Source of the DNA: Bettongia penicillata ogilbyi
Lineage: Eukaryota; Chordata; Mammalia; Diprotodontia; Potoroidae
Reading direction: 5' to 3'
NCBI GenBank assembly: GCA_023548195.1
Contig: JAJHZJ010000808.1
Location: forward strand, 6,626,389 to 6,690,388
Length of the DNA stretch: 64,000 nt
The notes beneath the pieces are model-generated. The model worked only from the letters and a program-made list of their open reading frames with translations. It was not told the origin of the DNA and did not search any database. Shown piece after piece: positions 22,931-34,815 of this stretch. The translations under genes were made by a program, and so were the position numbers. Within the stretch, counting starts at the first letter, position 1. The number at the start of each line of letters is the position of its first letter.

Positions 22931-23044
22931 CTAGACCATTTTCTTTTTTCTTCACTGTTTTTGGGACCTAAAGACAGATGAGAATTTTAAGACACTATAT
23001 AAATGTTAGCTTTCAGTGAACTTACATACATAATTTCATTTGAG

Positions 23045-23170
23045 ACTTATAACATCCCCTTGAGATAGGTCAATTCAATTCAATATTTGATAAGAATCTA
23101 CTGTGTGAAAGGCTCTGGGGATGCAAAGGCAAAAGCTAAACCATTTCTTCTATCAAGGAATATATATTCT
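23045..23170 (-). repeat. L2 fragment
   Basis: 'gataagaatctactgtgtga' 'aaggctctggggatgcaaag' is the reverse complement of the L2 end. Confidence 0.6.
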
Positions 23171-23664
23171 ATTTATTCTACAGATTTTATCCCCAAATCT
23201 CAGAGATGAAAGTAAATCCATCTATTCCAACTATTTCTGCCACAAAATGCCCTCTTTTAGCTTCCTGAATAATTGGTCATACATCTGTTGCTTTAAGATC
23301 TCTAGTGAGAGAGAACATGCCATCTTTGAGCTAAATCTTCTCTTTTCAAGGTATTTTGAGGATCCAAAGATATATAAATATAGTATCCATGCTCAAGAAC
23401 TTATACTGTAGTACATAATTACCATACTCAAAGCCCTCAAGCCAAGTGGGCAACAAAAACATCTAAGTATGGCCTGAATCATATAAAAATATAATTGGGG
23501 AATATCTGAAAAAAATAAATAAAAATACAATATAAAATAGATATTCTTAATTTATGATTATCTATGTCAATTTATAGCTTATAAGGATTTGTTTCTATTT
23601 GAATTTGACAATACTGCTCTTGTATAAAAAAATTCAATAATAGCCTGATGGTGATTTAATATTC

Positions 23665-23860
23665 ATACTGCCTTTTATTCATGCCAGACATATGAGGTAG
23701 GTAATATAAGTCTTATTATTCCCATTTTAGAGATAAAGAAACTGAGGCTCATTGAGATAAAGCAAATTAATTATCAATGTTTCCACACTATAATATCAGA
23801 TTTAAATCAGGATTTAAATTAAGTTCTGCCAGACTTCAAGGCAACATTCCTTTGTCTGTT
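23665..23860 (-). repeat. MIR SINE
   Basis: 'cttattattcccattttaga' 'gataaagaaactgaggctca' and the following text to 'aggatttaaattaagttctg' read as reverse-complement MIR. Confidence 0.75.
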
Positions 23861-23869
23861 CAGTGATGT

Positions 23870-24130
23870 CATTATAAATGCAGTCTAGAGGCAGTGCAAG
23901 AAATGAGAAGTGTAGGCAGTAAGTGCTATGAATTTAAATGAAGATATCATTGAATGTTGGAGTGGACTAGGAAAGCTTGAGGAAGGCTAAGGTCTAGAGA
24001 TAGGTCTTGAATGATGCAAATTTGGATAGAATGATGGAAGGCATTTCAGGAATGTGAAAACACACAAGAAAAGTCAGAAAGACTGGAAAGTATAAAACAT
24101 GTTGGAAATATAATGTATAGACTTTCATTT
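23870..24130 (-). repeat. L2 fragment
   Basis: 'gatggaaggcatttcaggaa' and 'gactggaaagtataaaacat' follow the reverse-complement L2 pattern. Confidence 0.45.
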
Positions 24131-24319
24131 ATTTGCAACAAGCATTTATACTGAATATTGATGTGGAAGATAGGGCTGAAAATGTAGATTTTTGACCAGA
24201 TAGTGTGGGACCATAAACACTATGTCTCTAGTTTATCAAATGAAGTATTAAAGTTGTTAACATGAATATTACTTGTCCCTGATAACATTTATTGTTAGGC
24301 TACTTCAGTCTATAGACTA

Positions 24320-24483
24320 CATTATTGAATACATGTTAAGAGCCAGACCGTATTAAGTGCTAAGGATACAAAGATGAAAAGACAGTCTTTCAAATAGCTT
24401 ACAGTTTGTTTGAAGGAGATGTATAAAATATATTGTGCACACTAAATTTATTGCAGAATGTAACAATGGAGAGAGAGAGAGAA

Positions 24484-24514
<31 letters not shown>

Positions 24515-25270
24515 CAGAGAGAGAGAGACAGAGAAAGGGGCAGAGAGAGAGAGAAGGAGAGGGGAGGGAGAGAGAGATGGGAGAGAGGGGGCCAGAGAGG
24601 AGAAGAGAGAACTGGACAAATACTCTAGGAAAATTTGAAAAGAAAGAAAACCTTTTTAGTTTGGAGGAGGTGGCCCCTGGACTGGAACTTGAAGGGAAAA
24701 CCACACAACAAAGTTTTCAGTGAGCAGAATGGAGAAAGTAGGATCATAGTATCAGAGCATAAGTGTGAGAATTCACACCTCTCTGCTGAGCTTGTCAAAG
24801 TACAAAATACGGAGGACAAAGAAAGCTGAGGTCAGAGATTTGGTAGATATCTATCACTTAGAGGTGGGAGAAAGAGGATGAACCAGAGAAGGGGAACTAA
24901 AGGGGAACAGTTAAACTGCCAGGAGGAGAACTAGGAGAGAGCGGTATCATAGAAGTCAAAGGAAGAGAGAACATTCAGACAAAATGGAGGGGGATGGTCG
25001 ATATCATAAACTACAGAAACATCAGAGACCGAAGGTTAAGATAAGGTCATTGGACTTAAAGAAAATGTGATATGTTGCCTTTGGGAGAATGGTTTATGGA
25101 GAGAAGGGAAACCAGATAATAGATTATTAAAAGATGAGTGTGTGGTAGCTATAATAAGTGTAGTGAATGTATAGATTGTTCTTTCTAGTTTTAGCACTTT
25201 TGATCAGAGAGTTGTAGGCACCCTGGCTAGCAATGATGGTGAAGCTGGTTGAGTCAGTACTGAGGTGGTG
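24320..25270 (-). repeat. L2 LINE interrupted by a GA microsatellite
   Basis: Both sides of the GA tract read as reverse-complement L2: 'gtgctaaggatacaaagatg' on the left; 'agcggtatcatagaagtcaa' 'aggaagagagaacattcaga' and 'gataaggtcattggacttaa' on the right. Confidence 0.6.
24466..24606. repeat. (GA)n-rich purine tract
   Basis: About 140 bases of nearly pure purine on the + strand with GAGA and GACAGA variants. It explains the long repetitive open frames on both strands, which are not genes. Confidence 0.95.
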
Positions 25271-25274
25271 GACA

Positions 25275-25920
25275 GTGACAAACCTTTTCCTCATTAAGTG
25301 GTATTGCATTTTTATTACATTGTGTGAAAAGAACCCAGTGTTCTCTGAGGGAACTTAAATCTACCAGTGTTTGTAAATTCGATTAGAATGGACCAATATT
25401 CTGCCTTTTCATGGTCTGGATTGTTCACAGAGCAATAGCAACACCTCCCTGAGACTCTGAAGCAGAAGAGAACCACTCCTTTGCCTTTGTCTCAAAAACT
25501 TTGCTCAGCTTGGTTATGTAATTTTATCTTTTCTCTAGGTTGTTATTCAGTACTGAAGCAGCTGGGGAATAATAGTATATCTGTATCTTTTTCCTGTGGG
25601 CATAGTGTATGGTAACACTGTTAGGTACTATCTCTATGTAACAAGGGATCAGTGTTTCCAGCAAGGGTTAAAACTATGATGGGACAACAGCAGTTGCTTT
25701 TCTAACCTTTTGTTCTGAGATTCTGTTCCATGGTCCCGAGGGTGTGTTTTGAGAACCTATATGTAATATCTAGAAGTTTAGATGCCAGAGCAGGAGGAGA
25801 TCAAAATCACCTTCACAATGTCAGGTATTCAATTACTTCAAAGATGGGAGAGGACTTCTAGAGGCTTCATCTTTATCTTTGTATTCAGAGTAACAGGGTC
25901 AGTGAGAGGTGGGAGGTGGG
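25275..25920. other. Intron sequence, nothing recognised
   Basis: No recognised gene or repeat. Confidence 0.4.
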
Positions 25921-25924
25921 GAAG

Positions 25925-26010
25925 GAACCAGCATTTATTAAGTACCTACCATCTGCCAGGAACTGTCCTAAGTGCTTTTACAAATAAGATCTCATTAGAT
26001 ACTGACTATG
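25925..26010 (-). repeat. MIR SINE fragment
   Basis: 'cagcatttattaagtaccta' 'ccatctgccaggaactgtcc' then 'ataagatctcattagatact' is the reverse-complement MIR tail. Confidence 0.7.
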
Positions 26011-26249
26011 AAAGCAAGCCAGTCTATTGCAATTTGGGCTGTTGTCATCAATAAAATATGGCTTAATCTATTGAATTAGCAACTTTTGTAAGTGAAACTG
26101 AAAGCCATTATTAGTGAGTTTTCCTTCTATGGAAAATAATCACCTTCATTTAGGCTGTTACTTTAAACTACTTCCAGGATAAAATATGGCTAGGTTTATA
26201 CATTTGGAATTATTCCTCTCACTGATGCCAAATGAAGTTATTCTATTAG

Positions 26250-26385
26250 TTTAGAGCATGGGTTTCTAACCTGACATCTGTGAAATTGTGGGGTTTTTTT
26301 TTGAGCTATTATGGTAAGACTGCCAAAGAGATCATGACATACCAAAAGATAAAAGGTCAAGAACTGCTGATTTGGTTTTCTGTAT
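26250..26385 (-). repeat. Decayed DNA-transposon-like repeat
   Basis: 'gactgccaaagagatcatga' and 'aaaaggtcaagaactgctga' are the complement of the element start at 17636. 'gggtttctaacctgacatct' marks the other end. Confidence 0.5.
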
Positions 26386-27115
26386 TTTTGTTTTTTTGGG
26401 TGACCTTTCTTTACTTGCTACTGAAGTTCCAAAATACATGTTAGTAAGATTCCCAAGAGTCATAGAATTGAGGAGAGACATTGAAATTTGCCTCCTTGAT
26501 CTCTGTCTTCATGAAGGATATCACATAAACTATAATAAGTGGGTGAGCTTATATATAAGTGATTCAATAGCTTGCTCATAGCTGGGGTTTTTGCAAAGGC
26601 AATTTTCCCTTTTTGAGCTGTTTCAAGGTCATGAAAATAAATTAATTTCTGTAATTTCCTTTGGAGAAGTCTATTTGTTGAAATCAATTACTACATCAGC
26701 ATAAAGACTGAATTGCAAATTCAGATTCAATTAGCATGAAGAGTCTAACATTACTTTGTTATAATCCTTTTGGTGTTGAACTTGAACTAATGCTATTATT
26801 AGGACAAAATAAATGGGTAAGAGAGGAGACTAGGTTCTAGAAAATTCTTTGATCAGACTTTTCTTAGGAATTATCTGATACTATTGATTATATCGAAATA
26901 TCCATGTACATGTTGTTAAAATGAAGCAACAACTAAAGCCAGAGGGCAACAGGATTCAGGAGAAATCTGTTCTGTGCTCCCAGGTAAATGGGCAGGACCC
27001 TTGAACTATGGGAATCTGTAGTCACCACTGTAGGAAGTTAGCTCCAGAAACCCAGAGTTAACTGCAACGATGTTTTTGGAGGATTACTCAGAAAGAGCAT
27101 TTAGGGGCAAAAGGG
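26386..27115. other. Intron sequence, nothing recognised
   Basis: No recognised feature. Confidence 0.4.
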
Positions 27116-27119
27116 ACTA

Positions 27120-27290
27120 TCTCTCCAATATCTGTGCTTTACACTGACCATACACTAAGCCTGGAATGCATTCCCTCTTTGTCTCATCCTGGATTCTTCC
27201 ATTTCCTTTAGCACCCTATTCAAGGTACCATCTTCATAACTGCCAGTGACCTACCACCCAAACTATTTGGTATTTGGCTACTGCTTTTTA
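27120..27290 (+). repeat. L2 LINE fragment
   Basis: 'taagcctggaatgcattccc' 'tctttgtctcatcctggatt' and 'caccctattcaaggtaccat' follow the L2 3' region. Confidence 0.65.
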
Positions 27291-27599
27291 ATTTTTTTTT
27301 GTATATGTGAACATATTGTATCCCATGACAAAATGGTAGCTCCTTATGGGCATGGACCATTAGAGCTGGGCATGGAGCCTGTTGTTTGCTTGGTTGACAA
27401 AAGATCACAGATTCCTCTTGCAAATACCAGTGAACACTCAGAGAGCATAGGCAAAAAGTGATAAGCCCTGCCTTGGAAAAAACAAGAAAAAATATCCATC
27501 TTCAAACTGATGTGTGAACCTGTCCTTCCCCTTTCATGCAGCTGTCATTCAAAACCACACATTAAAACCTTCTCTCCTATTACATCATACTGGTTTTTG

Positions 27600-27660
27600 T
27601 GGATGGATTTCACTTGATGGCCCCTGAAGTCCCCTCTAATTCTCAGATTCTATGATTCCT
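27600..27660 (+). repeat. THER SINE tail
   Basis: 'tgatggcccctgaagtcccc' 'tctaattctcagattctatg' matches the THER 3' tail. Confidence 0.6.
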
Positions 27661-27689
27661 TTATTGTTTATTCATATTACTTAACTAGC

Positions 27690-27835
27690 AATAGAATTTA
27701 GAACTTGGAGAGTTATTAGACGTTTTCTGGTCTAACACCATCATTTTATAGACAAGGAAACAGGCTCAGATTTTATGACTTTCCAAAGGTCACACAGGAA
27801 GCCTTGATCTGAGATACTGGCTTGCTTTACTAGGG
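27690..27835 (-). repeat. MIR/THER SINE
   Basis: 'caccatcattttatagacaa' 'ggaaacaggctcag' and 'ccaaaggtcacacaggaagc' are the reverse-complement CORE region. Confidence 0.7.
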
Positions 27836-28094
27836 TCAAGTTCATGTCAACCCTTGTCAAAAATTTCATGGGGAAATAAGATATGAAGTATGTTACAGTG
27901 GTAAATAGCCAAGGAAGAAATCATATACAGCATCAGCTAATGAGAAATTTTCTTGAGCGATTTGTCTGCCTCACCTTTGCTTGCTCAGATGTTCCTATAC
28001 CAATTATAACTGTCCATATGTTGATTGAATCTTTTGAAGAGTACCTATAAAAATATGGACAAGAACCATCCAGGATAGGAAGACATGGATGCCC

Positions 28095-28325
28095 TTCTCA
28101 AATGGAAGTAGCATAGTGGATAGAGTGTGGGACTTACAGCCAGCTTGAATATTGCCTCAGACGTGTCTATGTGACCCTGGACAGGTTTGTCTCTTCATCA
28201 TAATCATAGCACTTAACCTCATAGGATTGTTGTATGGATTAAATGAATTAATTATACATAAAGCACTTTGAAAAGCTTGAAATCCTAAATGAATATTAAT
28301 GTTACCACCATCACCACCACCATCA
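28095..28325 (+). repeat. MIR3-type SINE with CAC-rich end
   Basis: 'gtagcatagtggatagagtg', 'ctatgtgaccctggacaggt', 'cataggattgttgtatggat', 'aaagcactttgaaaagcttg' in order. It ends in a short CAC/CAT run at about 28304-28325. Confidence 0.75.
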
Positions 28326-28339
28326 TCAATGTTTTAGCA

Positions 28340-28640
28340 TATAAGATGAAAAGAGAAAACATTCTAGGCATGGGGAATGGTGCTAGTCAACTTAGAGAGC
28401 ACAGAAGATATTCAAGGAATGAAGGTAATTTCTATTTCACAGCAGTGTAGAATATGATAAAATAAGGCAGAAAAAGCAGATTGGAGTTGGCTTGTGCAGG
28501 GCCTTGGAATGAGAACTTTATTTGGTAGGAGAAAGAATCTTTTAAAGGTTTTAGAGCTGGGATGTGAAGTGATCAGAGCATTGCCCTGGGAGAATTAACA
28601 TGTAAAGGGAAAACATTGAGAAAATTTCTCAGATGTGGAA
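28340..28640 (-). repeat. L2 fragment
   Basis: 'aacattctaggcatggggaa' and 'gtgcagggccttggaatgag' are reverse-complement L2 landmarks. Confidence 0.55.
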
Positions 28641-29084
28641 TGTAAAGACTAAAAATTCTGTTAAAGCCATAGTCCATTTGCATTTTTAAAAGGGAAAACA
28701 TTTTCTATTAATAGAAGGGAAGAAACAAAAAAGTCCTATTTACTCCATTATTGATAGCATAAATTATAGCCTGGTCTTTCATTCCAGTGATATTGTGACT
28801 TTTGTTGATCTCTTACAGTTGATAAGTGAAAATTGTTTTGTTGTGCCAGACATACTGCTCCTGGAGAGTTAATTAATCCCAGATGAAAGGTTGGAGCAGC
28901 TGCCAATAAAAATGTCCTCTATTTTCAGCTGAATATAGTCTAACCAGTAAGAGCTTTATTGGCACCTGTTTCTCACTGTCTGATTGATCTCCCTTACACT
29001 GGAATAATTACTAAATTGACCCATTGACCTTTGTTTTAATTAATAGAATTTCTGAAATAGCTGTCAAATGAAAATGGTGGTAGA

Positions 29085-29265
29085 TAGTTGGATGTTATGT
29101 AGAGAACATTGGATTTGAAACTAGAAGTCCTGAGTTTTAATACTGATGCTGCTATTAACTACCCATGTGATTTTGGGCAAATCACTTCAACTCTTGGAGT
29201 CTCACTTTTCTCTTCTGTAAAATGAGGGTACCAGTCTCTACCTAGATGACCAGTCCACTGAGTTA
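29085..29265 (+). repeat. MIR/THER SINE
   Basis: 'gtagagaacattggatttga', 'gtgattttgggcaaatcact' and 'cttctgtaaaatgagggtac' in order. Confidence 0.75.
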
Positions 29266-30180
29266 TTGTATCAGGAGAGACATCTGGTACAGCCACTGCA
29301 TATGGACATGGGAGAAGCACATGCAGACTTGAATAGGAGGAAAAGAGTGGGTTGAGTCAGTTTTTTTTCATAATCCAAACTTGTTCCTTAAAAAAAGACA
29401 CATTTTTAATTGAACATTTTCCTAGTAATGATATATAGTTGAAAATCATGGAATAGCATAGCCTCCAAGGAATCAATGTTGCAGGTGACCCAAAGAGTAA
29501 GAGGTAGATGTCAGCACATGTAGACTGTAGTATATTACAATGTTGATAAATGGTGTAAAAGATCTTGGAAATGGACCTGTGATTCCGTTGGTAAAAGGAA
29601 TACCTCCCCGGAAGCTTCTTTTGCTGATGCCGATACACACGAGTTTTACAACTTAAGAGTCTTTAATAGTTGCCTGGGAACACTTTCACCACTGAGGATA
29701 TATAGTATTAGAAAATGAAATGGGCCAGTTATATGGAAAGTGGGCAATAATGACCAGACAAACTGCTGCAATAATTTAGAGGAGAGTCTCTAACTGGTTG
29801 GATTTTTTTCCGTGGAGCCATGACAGAACACTGGTAAAAACTGAGCACATGGAAAGGCTCAATCTACACCAATGGAAAGAGTATTCATATTTTTGTGATT
29901 CAGTGGAGTAACTTTCCTTTCTGATGTTATGTTCAGAATGTTGCTGAGGTAGTAGTTCCTTGTGTTTCTTGGTATTTAAGAATCTCGTCATACACAAGTT
30001 AGCTCAATAACACCAAGACAAGATATGAATTAGCAGTAGGAAGGGACCTGCTCTCTCCTTCCTTGGTTTTAATGTCAGAGAGGGACAGATCCATAGGCAT
30101 GTGCTTTGTAAATACAGCAGATGCAAATTTTGCTTCAAAGAAGAGTAGTACTTATTTATAGTGTCTGAAATGCCCAGAAG
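29266..30180. other. Intron sequence, nothing recognised
   Basis: No recognised feature. A 93-codon minus-strand frame at 29357-29638 has no family resemblance. Confidence 0.4.
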
Positions 30181-30184
30181 CAGG

Positions 30185-30290
30185 GATGGAAGCTTCTTGA
30201 GGACAAGGACTGTTTTATATTTGTATTTATGTTCCTAGAGACTACTTGCACATAGTAGGCACCTATTAAATGTTTGTCAAATTGAAGAGC
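30185..30290 (+). repeat. L2 3' end
   Basis: 'gaagcttcttgaggacaagg' 'actgttttatatttgt' and 'gcacatagtaggcacctatt' 'aaatgtttgtcaaattga' are the canonical L2 terminus. Confidence 0.8.
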
Positions 30291-30646
30291 TGAATTTGAA
30301 TTATTTTTTCAGCATTCTGAAGAAATAGCATATAAAACAAAGCAGTCTAAGAAAAATTAGGAAGCAGTCTTTGGGCTGGTATGCCAGGGCAAATGCAGCT
30401 CTTGGGGGAAATACATATCCACCACTCTCATTATCCACTTTTTCATGCAAATATTGCAGCTCTCTGGTGCTGGGTCACCCTGGTCAGAAGTCCTGGGGTT
30501 TCATCTTTGTATCTCTTTTGGAGAGTATATATCTCCATTAATTTTATCTGTTTGAGGGTAGGGGAATGCTTACTAGCAGCAAGATATGATGAGAAATATT
30601 TAGATCCTAGCATGGTGGAGAAGAAAAGAATGTGAGGGTATAATGG

Positions 30647-30715
30647 CTGGAGTGGGGAACTTGTAGCCTTGAGGTCACACATGGCCGTCCAGGTCCTCAA
30701 GTGTGACCCTATCCC
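30647..30715 (+). repeat. hAT MITE fragment
   Basis: Starts CTGGAGTGGGGAACTTGTAG and continues 'ccttgaggtcacacatggcc', like the element at 20375. The right end is missing. Confidence 0.6.
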
Positions 30716-30925
30716 TTTATCCAAGACATTGATAAAGATGTTAAATAATCCAGAATCCAGTCCAGGGGCCAAGGACACTCCATTGCAGACTTCCTTCTAA
30801 GCTGATCTTGGTAAAGCTGTTTAAGACTGATTATGTCACTGATTTCTAGTTCCCTTATAATGTTGATAAAATGTTGGTATTGACTAGCGATTTTGAAAGT
30901 CCTTCTTTATTCTAGTTTCTGTGCT
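30716..30925. repeat. CR1/L3-type LINE fragment
   Basis: 'gacattgataaagatgttaa' 'ataatccagaatcc' and 'ggacactccattgcagactt' 'ccttctaagctgatcttgg' match ancient mammalian CR1/L3 text. Confidence 0.55.
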
Positions 30926-31454
30926 TCAATGGCTATGGAATATAGATTAGCTTTCATTCCATAGAATATTCACAGAGCTCAAAATTTCTTGTTAATGCTA
31001 CTCTCCTAAAATTTCTCTGAAGGGTGATTAGAAAGAGGTATAAAACTATTACTGTTCCAATTAGGAAAAGGAGAGAAATTTCTTGCTAATAGATAATGTT
31101 GGGAAAGAATAGTTTTTTGACCTTACCCACAGTGTGAGAGAGTGAAAGAGAAAGGGATTGTTGTAGAAAAAATCAGATCTTATAGCTTGATCAATGCACA
31201 AGTCAGTCTTTCTCATGGCTTGGAAAACATCAGTTAGTATAGAATCCATGAAATGTGACATGCGCTCTGCATATGTCTTTTCATCCTTTGTATGATATCT
31301 TACACTCCTTGGACACAGGATGGGATTACTGGCCCACTAGGGGAAGCAGTATTGATCAGTAGAGGAATGCCTGGGGAAAATACACTCCATGACAAATGTT
31401 GAAGAAAATGAATTTGGGTAGTTACAATTGACTACATTTCCAAAGATAATTTCT
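30926..31454. other. Intron sequence, nothing recognised
   Basis: No recognised feature. Confidence 0.4.
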
Positions 31455-31585
31455 TTTATAATGAAAGAAGGTATGGTGTAGTGAATAGAGAACTGCTCTT
31501 GAAGCCTCAAATTTTAAATCCTGCTTCTGTCACATAACTGTATTGACCCTGAGCAAGTCACTTATACTTTTAGTTCTTTGGTTGA
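31455..31585 (+). repeat. MIR/THER SINE fragment
   Basis: 'ggtatggtgtagtgaataga' and 'gaccctgagcaagtcactta' mark the SINE; the tail is cut at the following hAT-type element. Confidence 0.65.
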
Positions 31586-31596
31586 AGCTTTAAGCC

Positions 31597-32581
31597 CAGA
31601 CGTATCAAGCACATGGTCTTCAGATGATATGTGAGCCACAACACTCCTGAGTGTTGTGATCCAAACCAGATTAAAATGTAGTTCCTACCTGATTTTGTTT
31701 ACGTACATACATACACACACACACACAATTATGTGTAAATGTGTAGTTTTCTAAGTCAGTAAGCAGCCCATGGAGTTCCTTACGTATGGTTGAAAGGATC
31801 CTATTTCTTTCTGAGTTTTGAGGAAATTGAGAGAATTGAGGCCATTAGGATAAGAAGTGATTAATTGTGGGAATTGAGTGAACCCATACTGACTCTACCT
31901 TGTGACAATTCTAGAGCTAGCTCAGTTCCTTTTCTATTCAATTATGGGTCAAGTTCAATTTCTGTCCTGTGAGAAAACTTTATTCAATTGTGGGAATTGG
32001 GAGAAAATCTTATTGTATTATTTGAACCCAGCCTTGCATGACTGGGAAACTGTACTTCCTCTAACTGTTTAGAGGCCCTTTACCAAGCATCTAGGTTAGG
32101 CTAATCAGAAATATAGTCAGATCTGAAGATTGATACAAAGAGTTTCTCACAATTGAACATTTAAAGCAACCCACATATCTTATCAGAAATCTGGTCCCAA
32201 ACTGATTGATCAGTTATTGTTCCATGTACCTTTGTTTACAAACACTTGCGGAGAATGGGTCCCTTTCTTTTCTGGTTTCAGAGAATTGTATCTATTCACT
32301 CCCCCCTTCCCTTGGAAAATCCCTTATCTTTCCTCCAATTAGAAATCAGATTACCTAGTGTTATATTGTTTCTTGTCAATTACTTAGTCTTATTTGATTG
32401 TTTTTAATGTATAAGTCTTTCTCTGCCTGTATTTGGGGTCTGGCCTAAGCTGGGAAAAGAACCTTGTCCTGATTTGTTAGGCACTTGGCAAGCATTGCTT
32501 AATAAATCAATATGGTTGGAAGATTGAATCTTTGTTTCCTCAGTCACTTCATCTTCTACCTGCCACAGTTTGACATCACTG
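31597..32581 (+). mobile_element. hAT-type non-autonomous element split by an LTR
   Basis: The left part (31597-31818) begins CAGACGTATCAAGC; 'gatccaaaccagattaaaat' and 'gtgtagttttctaagtcagt' are recognisable interior text. The right terminus, after the LTR, is GTTTGACATCACTG, whose complement CAGTGATGTCAAAC pairs with the left end. The flanks are only roughly similar. A (CA)n run sits at 31709-31729, and a 9-bp hairpin with a 4-base loop is at 31637-31658. Confidence 0.65.
31819..32567 (+). mobile_element. Solo LTR of an endogenous retrovirus (4-bp duplication GTTT)
   Basis: The 749-base segment starts TGAGGAAATTGAG and ends CTACCTGCCACA, so it has TG...CA termini. It is bounded by GTTT on both sides (31815-31818 and 32568-32571). 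It interrupts the hAT-type element so cleanly that removing it and one GTTT restores 'gagtttgacatcactg'. An AATAAA polyadenylation signal lies in 'gcttaataaatcaatatgg' about 65 bases from the 3' end, giving the + orientation. No internal viral genes accompany it. A 4-base duplication fits class I (gamma-type) ERVs. The exact family is not known. Confidence 0.8.
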
Positions 32582-32704
32582 ATCTAAGACTATAACTTGT
32601 AGAGAATGTGTATTTATGTTGGTTTAAGGTGTTTTTCACTGGGAACTTCCTATATGAATGAAGTCATAAGCCTAGTCCTTATTCCAATTTTCTTTACATA
32701 ATTA

Positions 32705-32835
32705 TATGGGCAGGTAGGTTGCTTAATGGTCAGAGCCATAGAGTCAGGAAGAACCAAATAATGCTACCTCACTTTTTGCATGACATTAGGATTTACTTGA
32801 GTCAAACATCTTTTCTCAGCTATTTATGATATCCA
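32705..32835 (+). repeat. Degraded Mar1/MIR SINE head
   Basis: 'gggcaggtaggttgcttaat' 'ggtcagagccatagagtcag' 'gaagaacc' resembles a CORE-SINE head; the rest is diverged. Confidence 0.45.
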
Positions 32836-32944
32836 GAGCTATCAACATCAGCTACTTTATAGGTTTGTGAGGAAATGACATCCCCTTGTAGTAGGATGGA
32901 AGGGAGGTAAAGAAGGAAGAAAGGGAAGAAAATGGAAGGGAAAG

Positions 32945-33001
32945 GTAGAGTACAGAGAGAGAAAGAGGGAGAGAGAGAAAAAGAGAGAGGGAGACAGAGA
33001 A

Positions 33002-33032
<31 letters not shown>

Positions 33033-33035
33033 CAC
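32945..33035. repeat. (GA)n-rich purine tract
   Basis: GAGA/GAAAGAGA run, purine-rich beyond both ends (about 32880-33100). It generates long Ser/Leu or Arg/Glu open frames with no biological meaning. Confidence 0.95.
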
Positions 33036-33374
33036 ATACACACAAAGGGATAGAGGAAGAGAAGGAAAGAAGAAAGACACTAGAGAAGGAGAGAGAAAAA
33101 ATGAATATATCACAACCCTATAATATAATGAGTCATGAGGGAAAAAAGGCAATTCTGCTCTGTGCTTCCGTTAAGCAATCGATATATGGAGGTTTGTCAT
33201 AATGCAACAAGTTGTCCGATAAAGAGTACATCTAACCATGAAGGTCCATTTTGAATCAGCAATTTGTGGACAGAAGGAGAAGCTGGAGAAGGAGATATAG
33301 TATGAAGTTTCAGATTCACAATTATATAAACTAAAGAGATCCTTTTCATATTCCACCTGAAGGGTAGTTTCTTA

Positions 33375-33890
33375 ACATTATTTATTTATTTATTTAAAAT
33401 AATAATTTCATGTTTTGAGTTCCAACTTCTTTCTTTGTCCCTTCCCTCCCCCACCCATTGTGAAGGCAAGAAATATCAATTATACATTTGAAATAATGCA
33501 AAACATACTTCCATATTAATCATGTTGCAAAAAGACAAGAAAAGTAAAGAAAGTTAAAAAAAAAGCTTCAGTCTGCATTCAAACTCCATCAGTTCTTTCT
33601 TGGCAGGTAGAGAGCATTTCTCATCAAGCGTCCTTTGGAATTGCCAGACTTGGATCATTATATTGATCAAAATAGCTAAGTCTTTCACAGATAATAATCA
33701 TACAGTATTGCCGTTATTGTGTATAATGTTCTCCTGGTTCTGCTCGCTTCATTTTGTTTCAGTTCACATACGTCTTTGCAGGTTTTTCTCAAAGCATCCT
33801 GCCTATAATTTCTTATAGCACAATTGTATTCCATCATAATCATATACTGCAAGTAGTTCAGCCATTCCCCATTGAATTAGTTTGGGGAAT
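33375..33890 (-). repeat. L1 3' fragment
   Basis: 'gttctcctggttctgctcgc', 'gcctataatttcttatagca', 'caattgtattccatcataat' and 'gttcagccattccccattga' are the complement of the L1 ORF2 C-terminus at 63290-63430. The segment 33410-33500 resembles part of the HAL1-like element near 11220-11340. Confidence 0.7.
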
Positions 33891-34044
33891 CCTAATGAGG
33901 CCTGGTTTAGCCTCTTGAGGAGCATTTTCTTTTTCCTGTTTTTGGTCATGCCTAGATGGTTTTTCCTGACTTCATTTTCTTGAGTATCATTTTCAATTTT
34001 GCATATAGCACATCACGGACTGTAGTATTGAGAAATGTAAAATT

Positions 34045-34140
34045 CTATTGCCATTGATAATGGCCAGGCAGTGCGCTAAGCTCTGGGGATAAAAGTATAA
34101 TAAATAAAAAGTTTCTATCATTAAAATACAAGGAGATCTT
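34045..34140 (-). repeat. L2 fragment
   Basis: 'gccaggcagtgcgctaagct' 'ctggggataaaag' is the reverse-complement L2 end. Confidence 0.65.
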
Positions 34141-34634
34141 TTTCATTTCACGTCTATTTGTTATTTTTCTACCATTTTTACTTCCTAGCTTGATGTGTCT
34201 TAATTGGGCTTTGTAGTCTAACGTTTCATTTTCTTCTTCACTACTTTTTGCTATTTTGTGACATAATCTTTTATCACTACTATCACTGTATGTTTTATGA
34301 ATGTGCTTATATTATAAAATGATGTTGGCATTGACTCCCAACATGGTTTCTGAGTTTGCTTGGCCTCTTCTGTATGTAATTTCTTTTAACATCAATTAAA
34401 ATTTACCCATGAAATAGAGATAATCATTATCAATTTCTTTACTTTTATTAGTGTCTTATTACTTTTCTGAGTAAGCATTTGATTAAACATTTGACAAAGT
34501 TTAAGAGTTTAAAATGTTTGTTGTTTTTGGTACTGTTGTTAATGGTTGGTTAGGATGGAACTGTTTTGAAGCATGCAGCCTTCTTCCTGTCTTTGTCTTT
34601 ATTCTAACTTGGTGCTGATTTTAACCTTTTCTTT

Positions 34635-34815
34635 AATGAACTGATCATACATGAGGCACTGGGGGTTAAAAATGACAATGATCTCTGCTTTCAAAAAGTT
34701 TCCATTCTAATGGGAGAGACCACATGCAAACAACCATGCCCATACAACACACATGGTAAATGGGAGAAAATTTCAGAAGGAAGACATTAGTGGTGGCAGG
34801 AGTTTCAAGAACTTT
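34635..34815 (-). repeat. L2 fragment
   Basis: 'cattctaatgggagagacca' 'catgcaaacaaccatg' is diagnostic reverse-complement L2 3' text. Confidence 0.7.

Noticed and set aside
24353..24723. Long Arg/Glu and Ser/Leu open frames on both strands
   Set aside because: Direct translation of the GA microsatellite in several frames; no codon structure.
32820..33152. 110-codon Ser/Leu/Phe-rich frame on the minus strand
   Set aside because: Produced by a GA-rich purine tract, not a membrane protein.
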